64,000 nt of DNA from Mycobacterium sp. MS1601 (lineage in GTDB: Bacteria > Actinomycetota > Actinomycetes > Mycobacteriales > Mycobacteriaceae). The notes beneath the pieces were generated by a model, which was not told the origin of the DNA, did not search any database, and saw only the letters and a list, made by a program, of their open reading frames with translations. Position 1 is the first letter of the stretch; every line of letters begins with the position of its first letter. Made by a program: the position numbers and the translations under genes. This document shows positions 34,033 through 43,109 of the stretch, piece after piece. The stretch is taken from contig NZ_CP019420.1 in NCBI RefSeq assembly GCF_001984215.1, positions 2,728,001 to 2,792,000 of the forward strand. The letters are read 5' to 3'.

Positions 34033-34608
34033 CTAGCTCGAGCAGGCGCATCTCTTCGAGCAGGCCAGGAGAATGGTGCGCAGCTCGTTGTCGTCCACAT
34101 CGGCCAGCATGGGATCGGTTGCGCAGGCGTAGATTCCGGCCGTGGTCATGGACATGGCCACCCGCGTGACGGTGTCGGGGGCGGGTCCCAAGAGCAGTGC
34201 CGAGAACCGGTCGATGATCTTCTGGAAGTCGCCGTACGATTCCACGATCTGATGGATGGTGGGATCACCGTAGAACAGCGATGACACCCGGCGGTGCCGG
34301 ATGGCGAGTTCGACGAGTCCGCTGACCGCCACATCGCGCTGCGCCTCGTGGGAGGGCTGCAGTTCGGCGATCCGGTTCAGGTGTTCGATGTCCTCGAAGA
34401 TCGGCTTCACGACGGCCAGTGCGATTTCGTCCTTGGACTGGAACTGGTAGTAGACCGCGCCCTTCCCGACACCGAGGCGGTCGGCGATCATCTGCAGCGA
34501 TGTCCCGTGCACGCCGTGCTTGGCGAACAGCTCAAGGGCGGCGTCCAGCACCCGCTCACGGGCGAAGCCGCGCGGCGCAGTTGTTTTGGTAGCTGACGGT
34601 TTTGACAC
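34033..34608 (-). CDS. TetR family regulator divergent from mmpS-mmpL
   Basis: This 191-residue protein starts with GTG at 34608, preceded by gagggg at good spacing. The helix-turn-helix is RVLDAALELFAKHGVHGTSL, QMIADRLGVGKGAVYYQFQSK. The protein ends in a Cys-containing tail (ILLACSKRCACSS). It is divergent from the mmpS-mmpL operon across a 182-bp gap that contains an imperfect palindrome at 34711-34736. TetR-type control of MmpS/MmpL exporters is common in mycobacteria, so it is the likely repressor of the operon. Confidence 0.92.
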   Translation of the reverse strand: MSKPSATKTTAPRGFARERVLDAALELFAKHGVHGTSLQMIADRLGVGKGAVYYQFQSKDEIALAVVKPIFEDIEHLNRIAELQPSHEAQRDVAVSGLVELAIRHRRVSSLFYGDPTIHQIVESYGDFQKIIDRFSALLLGPAPDTVTRVAMSMTTAGIYACATDPMLADVDDNELRTILLACSKRCACSS

Positions 34609-34710
34609 AAGAACCCCTCATCTACTGCCGTCACCGTGGGTGCAGACGTCGATCTGCGGACTGTACCCCGGTCTCGGTGTGACTACGAACACTTAGCCGC
34701 TCGGCTTGTA

Positions 34711-34736
34711 AAACGATAGTCGAATGGATAGCGTTT
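34711..34736. promoter_or_regulatory. Candidate TetR operator before mmpS
   Basis: The arms AAACGATA and TAGCGTTT match as inverted repeats at 7 of 8 positions with a 10-base spacer. The site lies about 55 bp before the mmpS start and about 100 bp before the divergent TetR start, a position that could control both. Confidence 0.55.
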
Positions 34737-34790
34737 AGCCCCACTAAGGACGAGTCAAACCAACCGTTCAGCCACAGAGGAGTCCGGGGT

Positions 34791-35216
34791 ATGAAGGTGG
34801 TCAGGCGAGCATGGCTGCCGCTGTTGATCGTGCTGGTTGTGGTGATCGCCGGATTCACCGTCCACCGCATCCGCGGATTCTTCGCGTCCGAGGGGCCGAC
34901 GATCACGCCGGTGAACTTCGCTGACGACCCGGAACCCTTCGAGCCCAAGGTCGTCGAGTACGAGGTCGACGGCCTGGGTGGAGTCGCCAACGTCAACTAC
35001 ATGGACCTCGAGGGCAAACCCCAGCGGGTCGACGGAGCGGCGCTGCCGTGGCACGTGCGCCTGGAGACCACCAACCCCTCGGCCATGGCGCACGTGGTGG
35101 CCCAAGGCGACGGCAGCAGTCTGACCTGCCGCATCATCGTCGACGGTGAACTGAAAGAGGAACGAACTGTGGACGGCGTGAGCGCCCAGACCTTCTGCAT
35201 CGAGAAGTCCGCATGA
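34791..35216 (+). CDS. mmpS: MmpS family protein
   Basis: The 141 residues have one N-terminal transmembrane helix ([20 protein letters not shown], about 6-27) and a periplasmic beta-sandwich domain with [52 protein letters not shown]. MmpS proteins work with a cognate MmpL in lipid or siderophore export. A agaggag ribosome site precedes the ATG. The stop overlaps the mmpL ATG by four bases, so the two are made together. Confidence 0.95.
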   Translation: MKVVRRAWLPLLIVLVVVIAGFTVHRIRGFFASEGPTITPVNFADDPEPFEPKVVEYEVDGLGGVANVNYMDLEGKPQRVDGAALPWHVRLETTNPSAMAHVVAQGDGSSLTCRIIVDGELKEERTVDGVSAQTFCIEKSA

Positions 35217-38104
35217 GCGATCCCTCGGCCGAGGCGCCCACCGGGCCCGTGCAGGTGATCGAACCCCGGCACTTCCACTTCGAGAAGCCCGCCCGGCTGT
35301 TCCGCAAGCTGTCGGTCCCGATCATCCTGATCTGGATCGCCATCGCGGCCTTCCTCAACATCTCGGTGCCCCAGCTGGAGACGGTGGGCGAGGAACGTTC
35401 GGTCTCGATGAGCCCCGACGAGGCGCCCGCGGTGATCGCGATGCAGCGCGCGGGACTGGTGTTCGACGAGTACAAGTCCAACAGCTCGGTGATGATCGTG
35501 CTGGAAGGCGAAGAGCCGCTGGGCGACGACGCCCGGCAGTACTACTCCGAGATCATCCGCAAGATGCAGGCCGACCCCACACATGTCGAGCACGTGCAGG
35601 ACCTGTGGAGTGATCCGCTGACCGCCTCCGGCGTGCAGAGCAACGACGGCAAAGCCGTCTACGTACAGGCCAACATCGCGGGCAACCAGGGCGAGTCGCT
35701 GGCCAACGAATCCGTCCAGGCGGTCCGCGACATCATCGACAGCACGCCTGCGCCCGAGGGGGTGTCGACGTACATCACTGGCGCGGCGGCACTGTCAGCT
35801 GATCAGCAGGAGGCCAGCCACAACAGTCTGCGCATGGTGGAGGCGCTGACCTTCGGTGTCATCATCCTCATGCTGCTGATCATCTACCGCTCCATCATCA
35901 CCACGGTGCTGATGCTGGTGATGGTGGGCGTCAGCATCGCCACGGTGCGCGGCACGGTGGCCTTTCTGGGCTATCACGACGTTATCGGTCTGTCGGTGTT
36001 CGCCACCGGCCTGTTGTCCACGTTGGCCATCGCGATCGCGGTGGACTACGCCATCTTCCTGATCGGCCGCTACCAGGAGGGCCGCGGTGACGGGGAGGAT
36101 CCGGAAACCGCCTACCTCAACATGTTCGGCGGCACTGCGCACGTGATCGTGGGTTCGGGCCTGACCATTGCCGGCGCCACCTTCTGCCTGAGCTTCACCC
36201 GGCTGCCGTACTTCCAGACTCTGGGGGTGCCGCTGGCTGTGGGCATGCTGGTGCTGATCTTCACCGCCATGACCTTTGGCCCTGCCGTGATCACCGTCGC
36301 CAGCCGTTTCGGACTGCTGGACCCCAAGCGGTCCATGCGCAAACGGGGTTGGCGCAAGATCGGTGCCGCCGTGGTGCGCTGGCCCGGTCCGATCCTGGTG
36401 ACCTCGGTGGCTGCCTCGCTGATCGGCCTTCTGGCGCTGCCCGGGTACGAGACCAGCTACAACGACCGGCAGTACCTACCGCCGGACATCAACACCAACC
36501 TCGGTTACGCCGCCGCCGAACGCCACTTCTCGCCGTCGCGGCTGAACCCCGAGATGCTGATGATCGAGACCGACCGCGATCTGCGCAATCCCGCGGACAT
36601 GTTGGTGATCGAGAAGATCGCCAAACGGATCTTCGCGGTGGAGGGCATCGGCCGGGTACAGACCATCACCCGGCCCGACGGCAAGCCGATCGAGAACACG
36701 TCCATTCCGTACCTGATGAGCCAGCAGGGCACCCTGCAGACGCTGAACCAGCGTTACAACGACGACGTGATGGCCAACATGCTCAAGCAGGCCGAAGACA
36801 TGCAGGTCAACATCGACTCGATGACCGAGATGCAGCGCATCACCACCGAAATGGCCGACACCACCCACCAGATGGTGACGCAGATGGACAACATGGTGGT
36901 CGACATCCAGAAGCTGCGCGACAACATCGCCACCTTCGACGACTTCTTCCGTCCGATGCGCAACTACTTCTACTGGGAACCGCACTGCTACGACATCCCC
37001 ATCTGCTGGGCACTGCGGTCGATCTTCGACACCATCGACGGCATCGACGTGATGACCGCGGGCATTGAGGATCTGTTGCCCTCGATGTACCGGCTGGACT
37101 CGCTGATGCCTCAGATGCTGGCGATCATGCCCTCGATGATCGAGACGATGAAGTCGATGAAAACCATGATGCTGACGATGCAGCAGACCCAATCGGGGAT
37201 GCAGGAGCAGCAGAAGATCATGTCGGAGAACCAGACCGAGATGGGTGACGCCTTCAACGCCGCCCGCAACGACGACTCGTTCTACCTGCCGCAGGAAGCG
37301 CTGGACAACCCGGACTTCGCCAAGGGGCTGGAGCAGTTCATCTCGCCCGATGGCAATGCAGTGCGGTTCATCATCGCCCACGAAGGCGATCCGATGTCGG
37401 CGGAGGGCATCGCCAAGATCGACGGCATCAAGAACGCCGCAAAGGAAGCCATCAAGGGCACGCCGCTGGAAGGCTCCACCATCTACCTGGGCGGCACCGC
37501 GGCGACGTTCAAGGACATGGCCGACGGCACGGCGTTCGACCTGTTGATCGCCGGGATCGCCGCGATCTGCCTGATCTTCATCATCATGCTGATCTTGACC
37601 AGGTCGGTGGTGGCCGCGGCAGTGATCGTGGGCACGGTGATCCTGTCGCTGGGCGCGTCCTTCGGTATCTCTGTGTTGATCTGGCAGCACCTCATCGGTA
37701 TTCCGTTGCACTGGATGGTGTTACCGATGGCGGTGATCATCCTGCTGGCGGTCGGCGCCGACTACAACCTGCTGGTGGTGGCGCGACTCAAAGAGGAGAT
37801 ACATGCCGGTCTGAACACCGGCATGATCCGGACCATGGGCGGCAGCGGGTCGACAGTGACCGCGGCGGGCATGGTGTTCGGTTTCACCATGATGACGATG
37901 GCGGTCAGCGACCTGACCATCATGGGTCAGGTGGGCACCACCATCGGTCTTGGACTTCTGTTCGACACCTTCGTGATTCGCTCGTTCATGACGCCCTCGA
38001 TCGCCGCGCTGCTGGGCCGTTGGTTCTGGTGGCCGCAGAACGTGCGGATGCGACCCAAACCGCAGCCCTGGCCGACGCCGAAGACCGCCGAGGTGACCTC
38101 GTGA
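35213..38104 (+). CDS. mmpL: MmpL family RND transporter (MmpL4/5-like, with long coiled-coil insertion)
   Basis: At 963 residues it has the size of MmpL4/MmpL5. Predicted are twelve transmembrane helices and two periplasmic domains. Proton-relay Asp-Tyr pairs are present in [14 protein letters not shown] (TM4) and [12 protein letters not shown] (TM10). A Met/Gln-rich helical region at about residues 500-680 (for example [20 protein letters not shown]) is the coiled-coil hairpin of siderophore-exporting MmpLs. It uses the proton gradient to move a lipid-like or siderophore cargo. The following two secreted-protein genes are translationally coupled to it. The cargo is not known. Confidence 0.95.
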   Translation: MSDPSAEAPTGPVQVIEPRHFHFEKPARLFRKLSVPIILIWIAIAAFLNISVPQLETVGEERSVSMSPDEAPAVIAMQRAGLVFDEYKSNSSVMIVLEGEEPLGDDARQYYSEIIRKMQADPTHVEHVQDLWSDPLTASGVQSNDGKAVYVQANIAGNQGESLANESVQAVRDIIDSTPAPEGVSTYITGAAALSADQQEASHNSLRMVEALTFGVIILMLLIIYRSIITTVLMLVMVGVSIATVRGTVAFLGYHDVIGLSVFATGLLSTLAIAIAVDYAIFLIGRYQEGRGDGEDPETAYLNMFGGTAHVIVGSGLTIAGATFCLSFTRLPYFQTLGVPLAVGMLVLIFTAMTFGPAVITVASRFGLLDPKRSMRKRGWRKIGAAVVRWPGPILVTSVAASLIGLLALPGYETSYNDRQYLPPDINTNLGYAAAERHFSPSRLNPEMLMIETDRDLRNPADMLVIEKIAKRIFAVEGIGRVQTITRPDGKPIENTSIPYLMSQQGTLQTLNQRYNDDVMANMLKQAEDMQVNIDSMTEMQRITTEMADTTHQMVTQMDNMVVDIQKLRDNIATFDDFFRPMRNYFYWEPHCYDIPICWALRSIFDTIDGIDVMTAGIEDLLPSMYRLDSLMPQMLAIMPSMIETMKSMKTMMLTMQQTQSGMQEQQKIMSENQTEMGDAFNAARNDDSFYLPQEALDNPDFAKGLEQFISPDGNAVRFIIAHEGDPMSAEGIAKIDGIKNAAKEAIKGTPLEGSTIYLGGTAATFKDMADGTAFDLLIAGIAAICLIFIIMLILTRSVVAAAVIVGTVILSLGASFGISVLIWQHLIGIPLHWMVLPMAVIILLAVGADYNLLVVARLKEEIHAGLNTGMIRTMGGSGSTVTAAGMVFGFTMMTMAVSDLTIMGQVGTTIGLGLLFDTFVIRSFMTPSIAALLGRWFWWPQNVRMRPKPQPWPTPKTAEVTS

Positions 38105-38442
38105 TCAGGGCAGTGGTTGGCGCGCTGGCTGTTTCGGTGGGGTTGGTGCTCAATGCCCCGGTGGCTGCGGCTGATCCGGATGAGGCGTTTGCCGACCAGT
38201 TGCACACCTTCGGGATCTACGGGCAGAAGGACTTCAACGCGTGGATCGGGAAGTTGATGTGCAAGCGGCTGCGTAACGGTCATGACGCGGATGCGTTCGC
38301 TTCGGCGAAGTTCGTCCACGATCAGTTGCAGAAGGGCAGCACCACCGATCAGGCGTGGCAGTTCGTGGGCGCTGGTATCCCGATCTATTGCCCGGAGCAG
38401 GCGTTTGTGTTGCAGCAGGCTGCGGATCGGAGTGGGCGATGA
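38101..38442 (+). CDS. DUF732 family secreted protein
   Basis: The GTG at 38101 overlaps the mmpL stop (GTGA), giving 113 residues; the longer open frame is antisense-free readthrough of mmpL. A signal peptide ends near AAADPDE (about residue 23). The mature part has two Cys (KLMCKRL and IYCPEQA) that can pair, plus the DUF732 pattern [11 protein letters not shown] and [11 protein letters not shown]. Function is unknown; the position implies a periplasmic accessory role for the MmpS/MmpL pair. Its stop overlaps the next ATG by four bases. Confidence 0.88.
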   Translation: MIRAVVGALAVSVGLVLNAPVAAADPDEAFADQLHTFGIYGQKDFNAWIGKLMCKRLRNGHDADAFASAKFVHDQLQKGSTTDQAWQFVGAGIPIYCPEQAFVLQQAADRSGR

Positions 38443-38870
38443 AGCGTGTTCTGACTTCGGTGTTGGCGGTGGCTTTTGTGGCCACTGCAGCTCCGGCGGC
38501 TGCTGATGCCACCGATGAGTATCCGATTCCCAGCCGGATGCTCAAGACCACCTGCACGGTGGATCAGTACATGGCCGCTGTCCGCGATACCGATCCGGTG
38601 TACTACGAGCGCTACATCATCGACTACAACAACAAGTCCCCTGATGTGCAGAAGTGGACTCGTGACCGGATCAGCTGGTTCTTCTCGATGGACTACGCGG
38701 GCCGTCGGGCGTACTCGGAGGAGACGGCCACCAACGCCTTCTACGAGACGCTGGCCTGGAACTGGCCCAACTGGGCCAAGCTGTTCTTCAACAACAAAGG
38801 CGTCGTCGCCCACGGCACCGACGTCTGCATGACCTACCCACCCGTCGACCCCACCGTCTGGACCTGGTAG
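38439..38870 (+). CDS. DUF5078 secreted protein, similar to M. tuberculosis Rv0455c
   Basis: The 143-residue protein has a signal peptide (to about residue 22) and a compact mature domain with two Cys, Cys39 (KTTCTVDQY) and Cys130 (DVCMTYPPVDP). From memory, the segments YPIPSRMLKTTC, YMAAVRDTDPVYYERY, WFFSMDYAGRRAYSEE and FFNNKGVVAHGTDVC match Rv0455c, the periplasmic cinched protein needed for siderophore secretion through MmpL4/MmpL5. The start overlaps the DUF732 stop (ATGA). Four genes overlap in a chain here, so this protein is tied to one MmpS/MmpL pair. Confidence 0.87.
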   Translation: MKRVLTSVLAVAFVATAAPAAADATDEYPIPSRMLKTTCTVDQYMAAVRDTDPVYYERYIIDYNNKSPDVQKWTRDRISWFFSMDYAGRRAYSEETATNAFYETLAWNWPNWAKLFFNNKGVVAHGTDVCMTYPPVDPTVWTW

Positions 38871-38886
38871 CCGCCGCTCTCGTTCG

Positions 38887-38955
38887 CGCCACTTCACGCC
38901 CACTAGTCACCACTTCACAGCCACTCACGCCACCTCACGCCACCTCGCGCCACTG
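38887..38955. repeat. Degenerate tandem repeat, unit about CCACYTCACG
   Basis: Repeated forms are seen of ccacttcacg, ccacctcacg and ccacctcgcg with one-base length changes, about six or seven copies. It lies within 20 bp of the DUF5078 stop codon. No coding role is apparent. Confidence 0.6.
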
Positions 38956-38986
38956 TGGCCACGTGCGCCCCAGACGGTGAACGCGC

Positions 38987-39032
38987 GTCACTCCTGGGCG
39001 GGATTGGGGTGCAGATTGCGCCCAGAAGTGAC
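38987..39032. repeat. Inverted repeat / hairpin, possible terminator or intergenic palindrome
   Basis: The left arm gtcactcctgggcg (38987-39000) and the right arm cgcccagaagtgac (39019-39032) are inverted repeats at 13 of 14 positions with an 18-base loop. The single mismatch becomes a G-U pair on the opposite strand. There is no T-tract, so it would be a factor-independent terminator only of the actinobacterial type. Confidence 0.6.
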
Positions 39033-39262
39033 AGGCGGTCATTTGGCGGGCCTTGCGGGGGACCGCGGTGACACCGGCACGCCGTGCGCGATGCCGTTTG
39101 CGGCGTGGATCCCGGCCTGGAAGGCGGCGACGCTGCGGATGCCGCGGCGATCGCGGAGCTTATGCCATCGAGTTCGCTTCTGGTACAGCATGTTCTCCAT
39201 GGTGGTGGAGCTCCACGGCCATAGACAGTGGCACTGGTGCCGTTGTTCGTTAACATAGTGAC

Positions 39263-40231
39263 ATGCACTCGGTGGCCATCCTCGCCTATGACGGCATGTC
39301 GGGTTTCGAATCCGGAGTGCCCGCAGAGATCTTCGGAATGACCGAGCTGTCCGAACAGTTCTCGGCGGGAATCGTGCGACCCTGGTACTCGCTCACCATG
39401 TGCGCCGAAACCCCCGAGGTGCGCATGCTGGGTGGAGCCACTTTGAGGACGCCACATGGCCTCGACACCCTGGCCGCCGCTGACACCGTGATCATCCCCA
39501 GCGTCCGGGACGTCACCGAGCAACCCTCACCCGAACTCGTCGCCGCGATCCGGTCAGCGCGCAATCGCGGCGCCAGGCTGGTGTCCATCTGCTCCGGGGC
39601 GTTCGCACTCGCGGCCGCCGGAGTCCTGGATGGCCGCACGGCCACCACACATTGGATCTACGTCGACCAGCTGCAGCAGCGTTACCCCGAAATCGACGTC
39701 GACGCCGCGCCGCTGTACGTCGACAGTGGTGATGTCCTGACCAGCGCGGGATGTGCGGCGGGACTTGACCTCTGTCTGCACATCGTGCGCAACGATCACG
39801 GCACTCAAGTGGCCAACGACGTCGCCCGCAAGCTCGTCATCTCGCCGCACCGGTCCGGTGGTCAGGCACAGTACATCGAAACACCCGTGCCCGAACCGTC
39901 GACGGACGGCCGCATCGCCGCCGGAATGGCCTGGGCGCTACAGCATCTGGACCAACCCCTGACGCTCGACGAACTGGCCGCCCAGTCCGCGCTGTCGCGG
40001 CGCAGTTATCTGCGGCAGTTCGCGAAGGCCACCGGTACCACGCCGATCAAGTGGCTCATCGAACAGCGCATCCAGGCCAGCCTGCCGTTGCTGGAATCGT
40101 CGTCGCTGTCCGTCGAACAGATCGCTGCCAGAGTGGGATTCGAATCAGTGGTGACCTTTCGCCATCATTTTGTGCGGCAGGTGCGCACCACCCCCAGCGA
40201 CTACCGCGGTAGTTTCGCCCTGACACGCTGA
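39263..40231 (+). CDS. GlxA-type regulator (DJ-1/PfpI domain plus AraC HTH)
   Basis: This 322-residue protein has a DJ-1/PfpI-like domain (SVAILAYDGMSGFESGVPAEIF; RLVSICSGAFALAAAGVLDGRTATTHW) and a complete AraC domain. Its two HTH halves are DELAAQSALSRRSYLRQFAKATGTTPIKWL and VEQIAARVGFESVVTFRHHFVRQVRTTPSDYR. It is the third such regulator in this window and is tail to tail with the PucR gene (13 bp apart). It may regulate its own upstream region or the neighbouring nitrogen-compound cluster. Confidence 0.92.
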   Translation: MHSVAILAYDGMSGFESGVPAEIFGMTELSEQFSAGIVRPWYSLTMCAETPEVRMLGGATLRTPHGLDTLAAADTVIIPSVRDVTEQPSPELVAAIRSARNRGARLVSICSGAFALAAAGVLDGRTATTHWIYVDQLQQRYPEIDVDAAPLYVDSGDVLTSAGCAAGLDLCLHIVRNDHGTQVANDVARKLVISPHRSGGQAQYIETPVPEPSTDGRIAAGMAWALQHLDQPLTLDELAAQSALSRRSYLRQFAKATGTTPIKWLIEQRIQASLPLLESSSLSVEQIAARVGFESVVTFRHHFVRQVRTTPSDYRGSFALTR

Positions 40232-40244
40232 GCAGCTGCCGAGA

Positions 40245-41539
40245 TCACGGCGAACGATCGCATGCCCGCAAGCCGATGGCGAACGCGGTCAAATCGCTGT
40301 GCTGCAACGGATCCCGGCCGGTGATCTCCTGGATACGGGTCAGCCGGTGGCGCACGGTGTTGGTGTGCAGGTACAGTTCTCTGGCGGTTTCGCTCAGGGA
40401 ACCGTTGGCGGCAAGGAACACCCGCAATGTCCGGACGTGTTGGGTGCCGCGGTGCCGATCCAGCTCAGCCAACGGGTCGATCAGCTGCTGTTTGAACGGT
40501 GCCAGCTGCGCCGCCGGCAGTTGCTCCAGCAGTGATTCCAGGGTGCTCAACTGATCGGGGCCGACCCGGCCGCCGCGGTGCTGGGCCAAGTCGAGGGCGA
40601 TGCGTGCCTGAGTTATCGCCGACCCCAGTTCCGTCAGCGGCACCGGCGCGGAGTGTCCGGACGGCACCGAGAGCTCCTCGGGAGGATCAACCGCGAGCAT
40701 CAGGCACAGATCAGGTGCATCGCCCACCAGCTCACCGGGAAACGCCATGGACAGCAGGGCGCCCGCGCCGGCGGGCCAGGCCGAGCAGGTGATCGCGGCG
40801 GCGCCGAAGCCGGGCCAGTCCAGCAGCTGGCTCAGGGCATCGGGCAATAGCATGCGGCGTTCCACCAGAGACAACAACTGCCCCACCCGCTCACGGCCCA
40901 GCGCTGCTTCGATATCCCTTTCGCCCTGGGCGGCCCGGACGAATCGGGTGATCATCTCCAACAACGCCGGTTCTGGCGCCTCGCCGCGCCCCACCCACTC
41001 GACCTTGTCCGGCGGTTCCAGCAGGAAATAGCAGCCCAGGATCTGGCCGGCGATGTCCAGCAACTGCCGGGGTGACTCGTGGCGCCGCAGTCCCGACACC
41101 AGCTCGGGGACCAGGGCATTGGTGGCCCTTGCGACGGCGATCTCCGTACCCAGCCAGTACTCGGCCACGTAGCGGCTGACCTGGCTGAACGGCACACTCG
41201 GCGGGGCAACCAGCACGGCGAGGCCCACGTGGTGGCAGTGCTCCAGCAACGCGGCGGGAACGGCGTCGTGGCCGTCGCCGACACCGAAACAGATGCCGGC
41301 GACGTCGGCCCCGGCCAACGCGTCGGCAAAGGTCCGGCAGTCCAGTGGGGTCTGCAGGCTGAGGCCGACGGTGCAGACCAACTCTCCGCCGCGCAGGTAG
41401 CGCGACGGGTCCCGCATCTCGGTTGTGTGCGCCCAGCTGATCGCCCGATCCAGATCGGCGACGTGGTCCGTGGGAGGGTGAGCCCCAGCCCGGAAGTCTC
41501 GAGGAGGTCGCGCACGGTCGGCGCCGACGGGTCGGGCAT
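40245..41539 (-). pseudogene. PucR family regulator, interrupted by a frameshift near its start
   Basis: The ATG at 41539 opens MPDPSAPTVRDLLETSGLGLTLP, the normal PucR N-terminus. At 41468-41469 the frame shifts; the rest (DHVADLDRAISWAHTTEMRDPSRYLRGGELVCTVG onward) is in the next frame. It ends with a good PucR HTH: LRVFLAANGSLSETARELYLHTNTVRHRL and QEITGRDPL. Adding one C restores 431 residues. Such proteins activate purine, amino-acid or acid catabolism genes. It is divergent from the permease gene and is the likely reader of the GTGCGATC half-sites between them. Confidence 0.88.
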
Positions 41540-41682
41540 CTGCCGAGCGTAACGTCCCCGACACACCAGTGGGCCGATCGCATTGTGCGATCCACCAATG
41601 GGGTGGCGGTCCAACGGTGCGATCTCTGCGTCTTCGCCCTGTCCGCTGGTGTGATCGCACAACACCGGAGATAGTTCGTCTC
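41540..41682. promoter_or_regulatory. pucR / permease divergent promoter with four GTGCGATC-type half-sites
   Basis: The 17-base palindrome GATCGCATTGTGCGATC is at 41576-41592. Further half-sites are GTGCGATC at 41617-41624 and GATCGCAC at 41653-41660. They lie between the PucR start and the permease start, spaced about 32-36 bp apart, close to three helical turns. PucR is the obvious candidate to bind. Confidence 0.7.
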
Positions 41683-43109
41683 ATGTCATCAGCGGTCAGT
41701 CCGGTCGAGCAGCCCCAGCAGCTGCGCCGTGAATTCACGTTGTGGTCCTCGTTCGCCTTCGCGTTCGCCTTCATCTCGCCGATCGTCGCCCTGTACGGCA
41801 TCTTCGGCCTTGCGCTGTCGGCTGCGGGACCGAGCTTCTGGTGGGGCTTCGGGCTGGTCTTCGGCGGCCAGCTCCTGGTGGCACTGGTGTTCGCCACCCT
41901 GGTGTCGCGCTGGCCGTTGGAGGGGTCGATCTACCAGTGGTCTCGCCGGTTGCTCGGCACCACCTACGGCTGGTTCGCCGGCTGGGTCTACATGTGGACG
42001 CTGGTGATAGCGATGGCCACGGTGGCCCTGGGGGCGGCGGGCTTCCTGGCCAACATCGCCGGGCTCGAGGCGCCCTCCGGGGGACGCTCGCACTGATCGC
42101 GCTCGGCATCCTGCTGGCCGGCACCGCGGTCAACCTCATCGGCCGAAAAGCGCTGAAGATCTTCATGATCGGCAGCATCGTGGCTGAGGTGATCGGCTCT
42201 GTGGTGCTGGGCACCTGGCTGCTGTTGTTCCATCGGCAGAACTCGCTGTCGGTGCTGTTCACCGGTGGCGGCCCCGATGTGGACCTCTGGGCGTACATGA
42301 GTGGGCCTTTCCTGCTGGCCGTCGCCTTCATCGGCTGGTCGTTCGTGGGCTTCGAAAGTGCCGGTTCCATTGCCGAAGAGGTGCGCGAGCCCCGCCGGGA
42401 ACTGCCCAAGGCGGTGCTGTTCTCACTCGTGTTCATCTTCCTGGTGGTGGCCTATTCGAGCCTGGCGATCATCCTGGCGATTCCCGATCTGGATGCGGTT
42501 GCCGACGGGTCGGTGGCCGACCCGGTGTACGAGACCCTCACCACGGCACTGGGTCACGGCATCGCCAAGCCGGTCGAGGTGTTGTTCGTCATCGGTTTCC
42601 TGGCCAGTTTCCTGGCGCTGCAGACCTCGGCATCGCGGGTCATCTGGGCCTATGCCCGTGATCGCGCGCTGCCCGGAGCCGCTGCGCTGGTGCAGCTTCG
42701 GGGCCAGGCGCGTATCCCGGTGGTCGCGATCCTGGTCACCACGGTGGTCGGCAGCGCCCTGTTCCTGCTGAGCATCGTCGCCGGCGACGTGTACTCGTTG
42801 ATGGTCAACTTCACCGCGGGCGGGTTCTACCTGGCCTTCCTGTTCCCGCTGATCGGCTTCCTGGTCGTGGTGCTGCGACGTTCCTGGTCGCCTGGGTCCT
42901 TCAGCCTCGGTGCGCTGACGGTGCCGGTGGCAGTGGTGGCTGCGGTGTGGGCCGTGCTGCAATTCCTCAACATCGCCTGGCCCCGTGTCGCTTTCGAACA
43001 GCGCTACCTGGATTGGTCGGTGTGGATCGGGGTGGCGGCACTGGCCGTTCTGGGCGGACTGACCATGGCGAGTGTGCGTTCACGGATCACGAGCCCCGCT
43101 GATGACTGA
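41683..43109 (+). pseudogene. APC-superfamily amino acid permease, interrupted by a frameshift
   Basis: The ATG at 41683 encodes transmembrane sequence such as SFAFAFAFISPIVALYGIFGLAL and WFAGWVYMWTLVIAMATVALG, up to a stop at 42096. The frame breaks at a run of five G at 42079-42083. The next frame continues LALIALGILLAGTAVNLIGRKAL and further helices, including GWSFVGFESAGSIAEEVREPR, to 43109. One extra G restores 475 residues with about twelve helices. It would import an amino acid, polyamine or related compound for the downstream genes. The SDR gene start overlaps its end. Confidence 0.88.

Larger units (their letters stand above)
38871..39262. other. 392-bp gap with tandem repeats and a strong hairpin
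   Basis: This gap follows the mmpS-mmpL operon. It contains a degenerate 10-bp repeat tract (38887-38955), a 14-bp-arm inverted repeat (38987-39032), and non-coding sequence before the next gene. The frames within it show no family. The hairpin may end transcription of the operon. Confidence 0.55.

Noticed and set aside
36476..37711. 411-residue frame antisense to mmpL
   Set aside because: His/Asp/Arg-rich composition typical of antisense GC-rich frames, with no motif and no ribosome site; the mmpL frame is clear.
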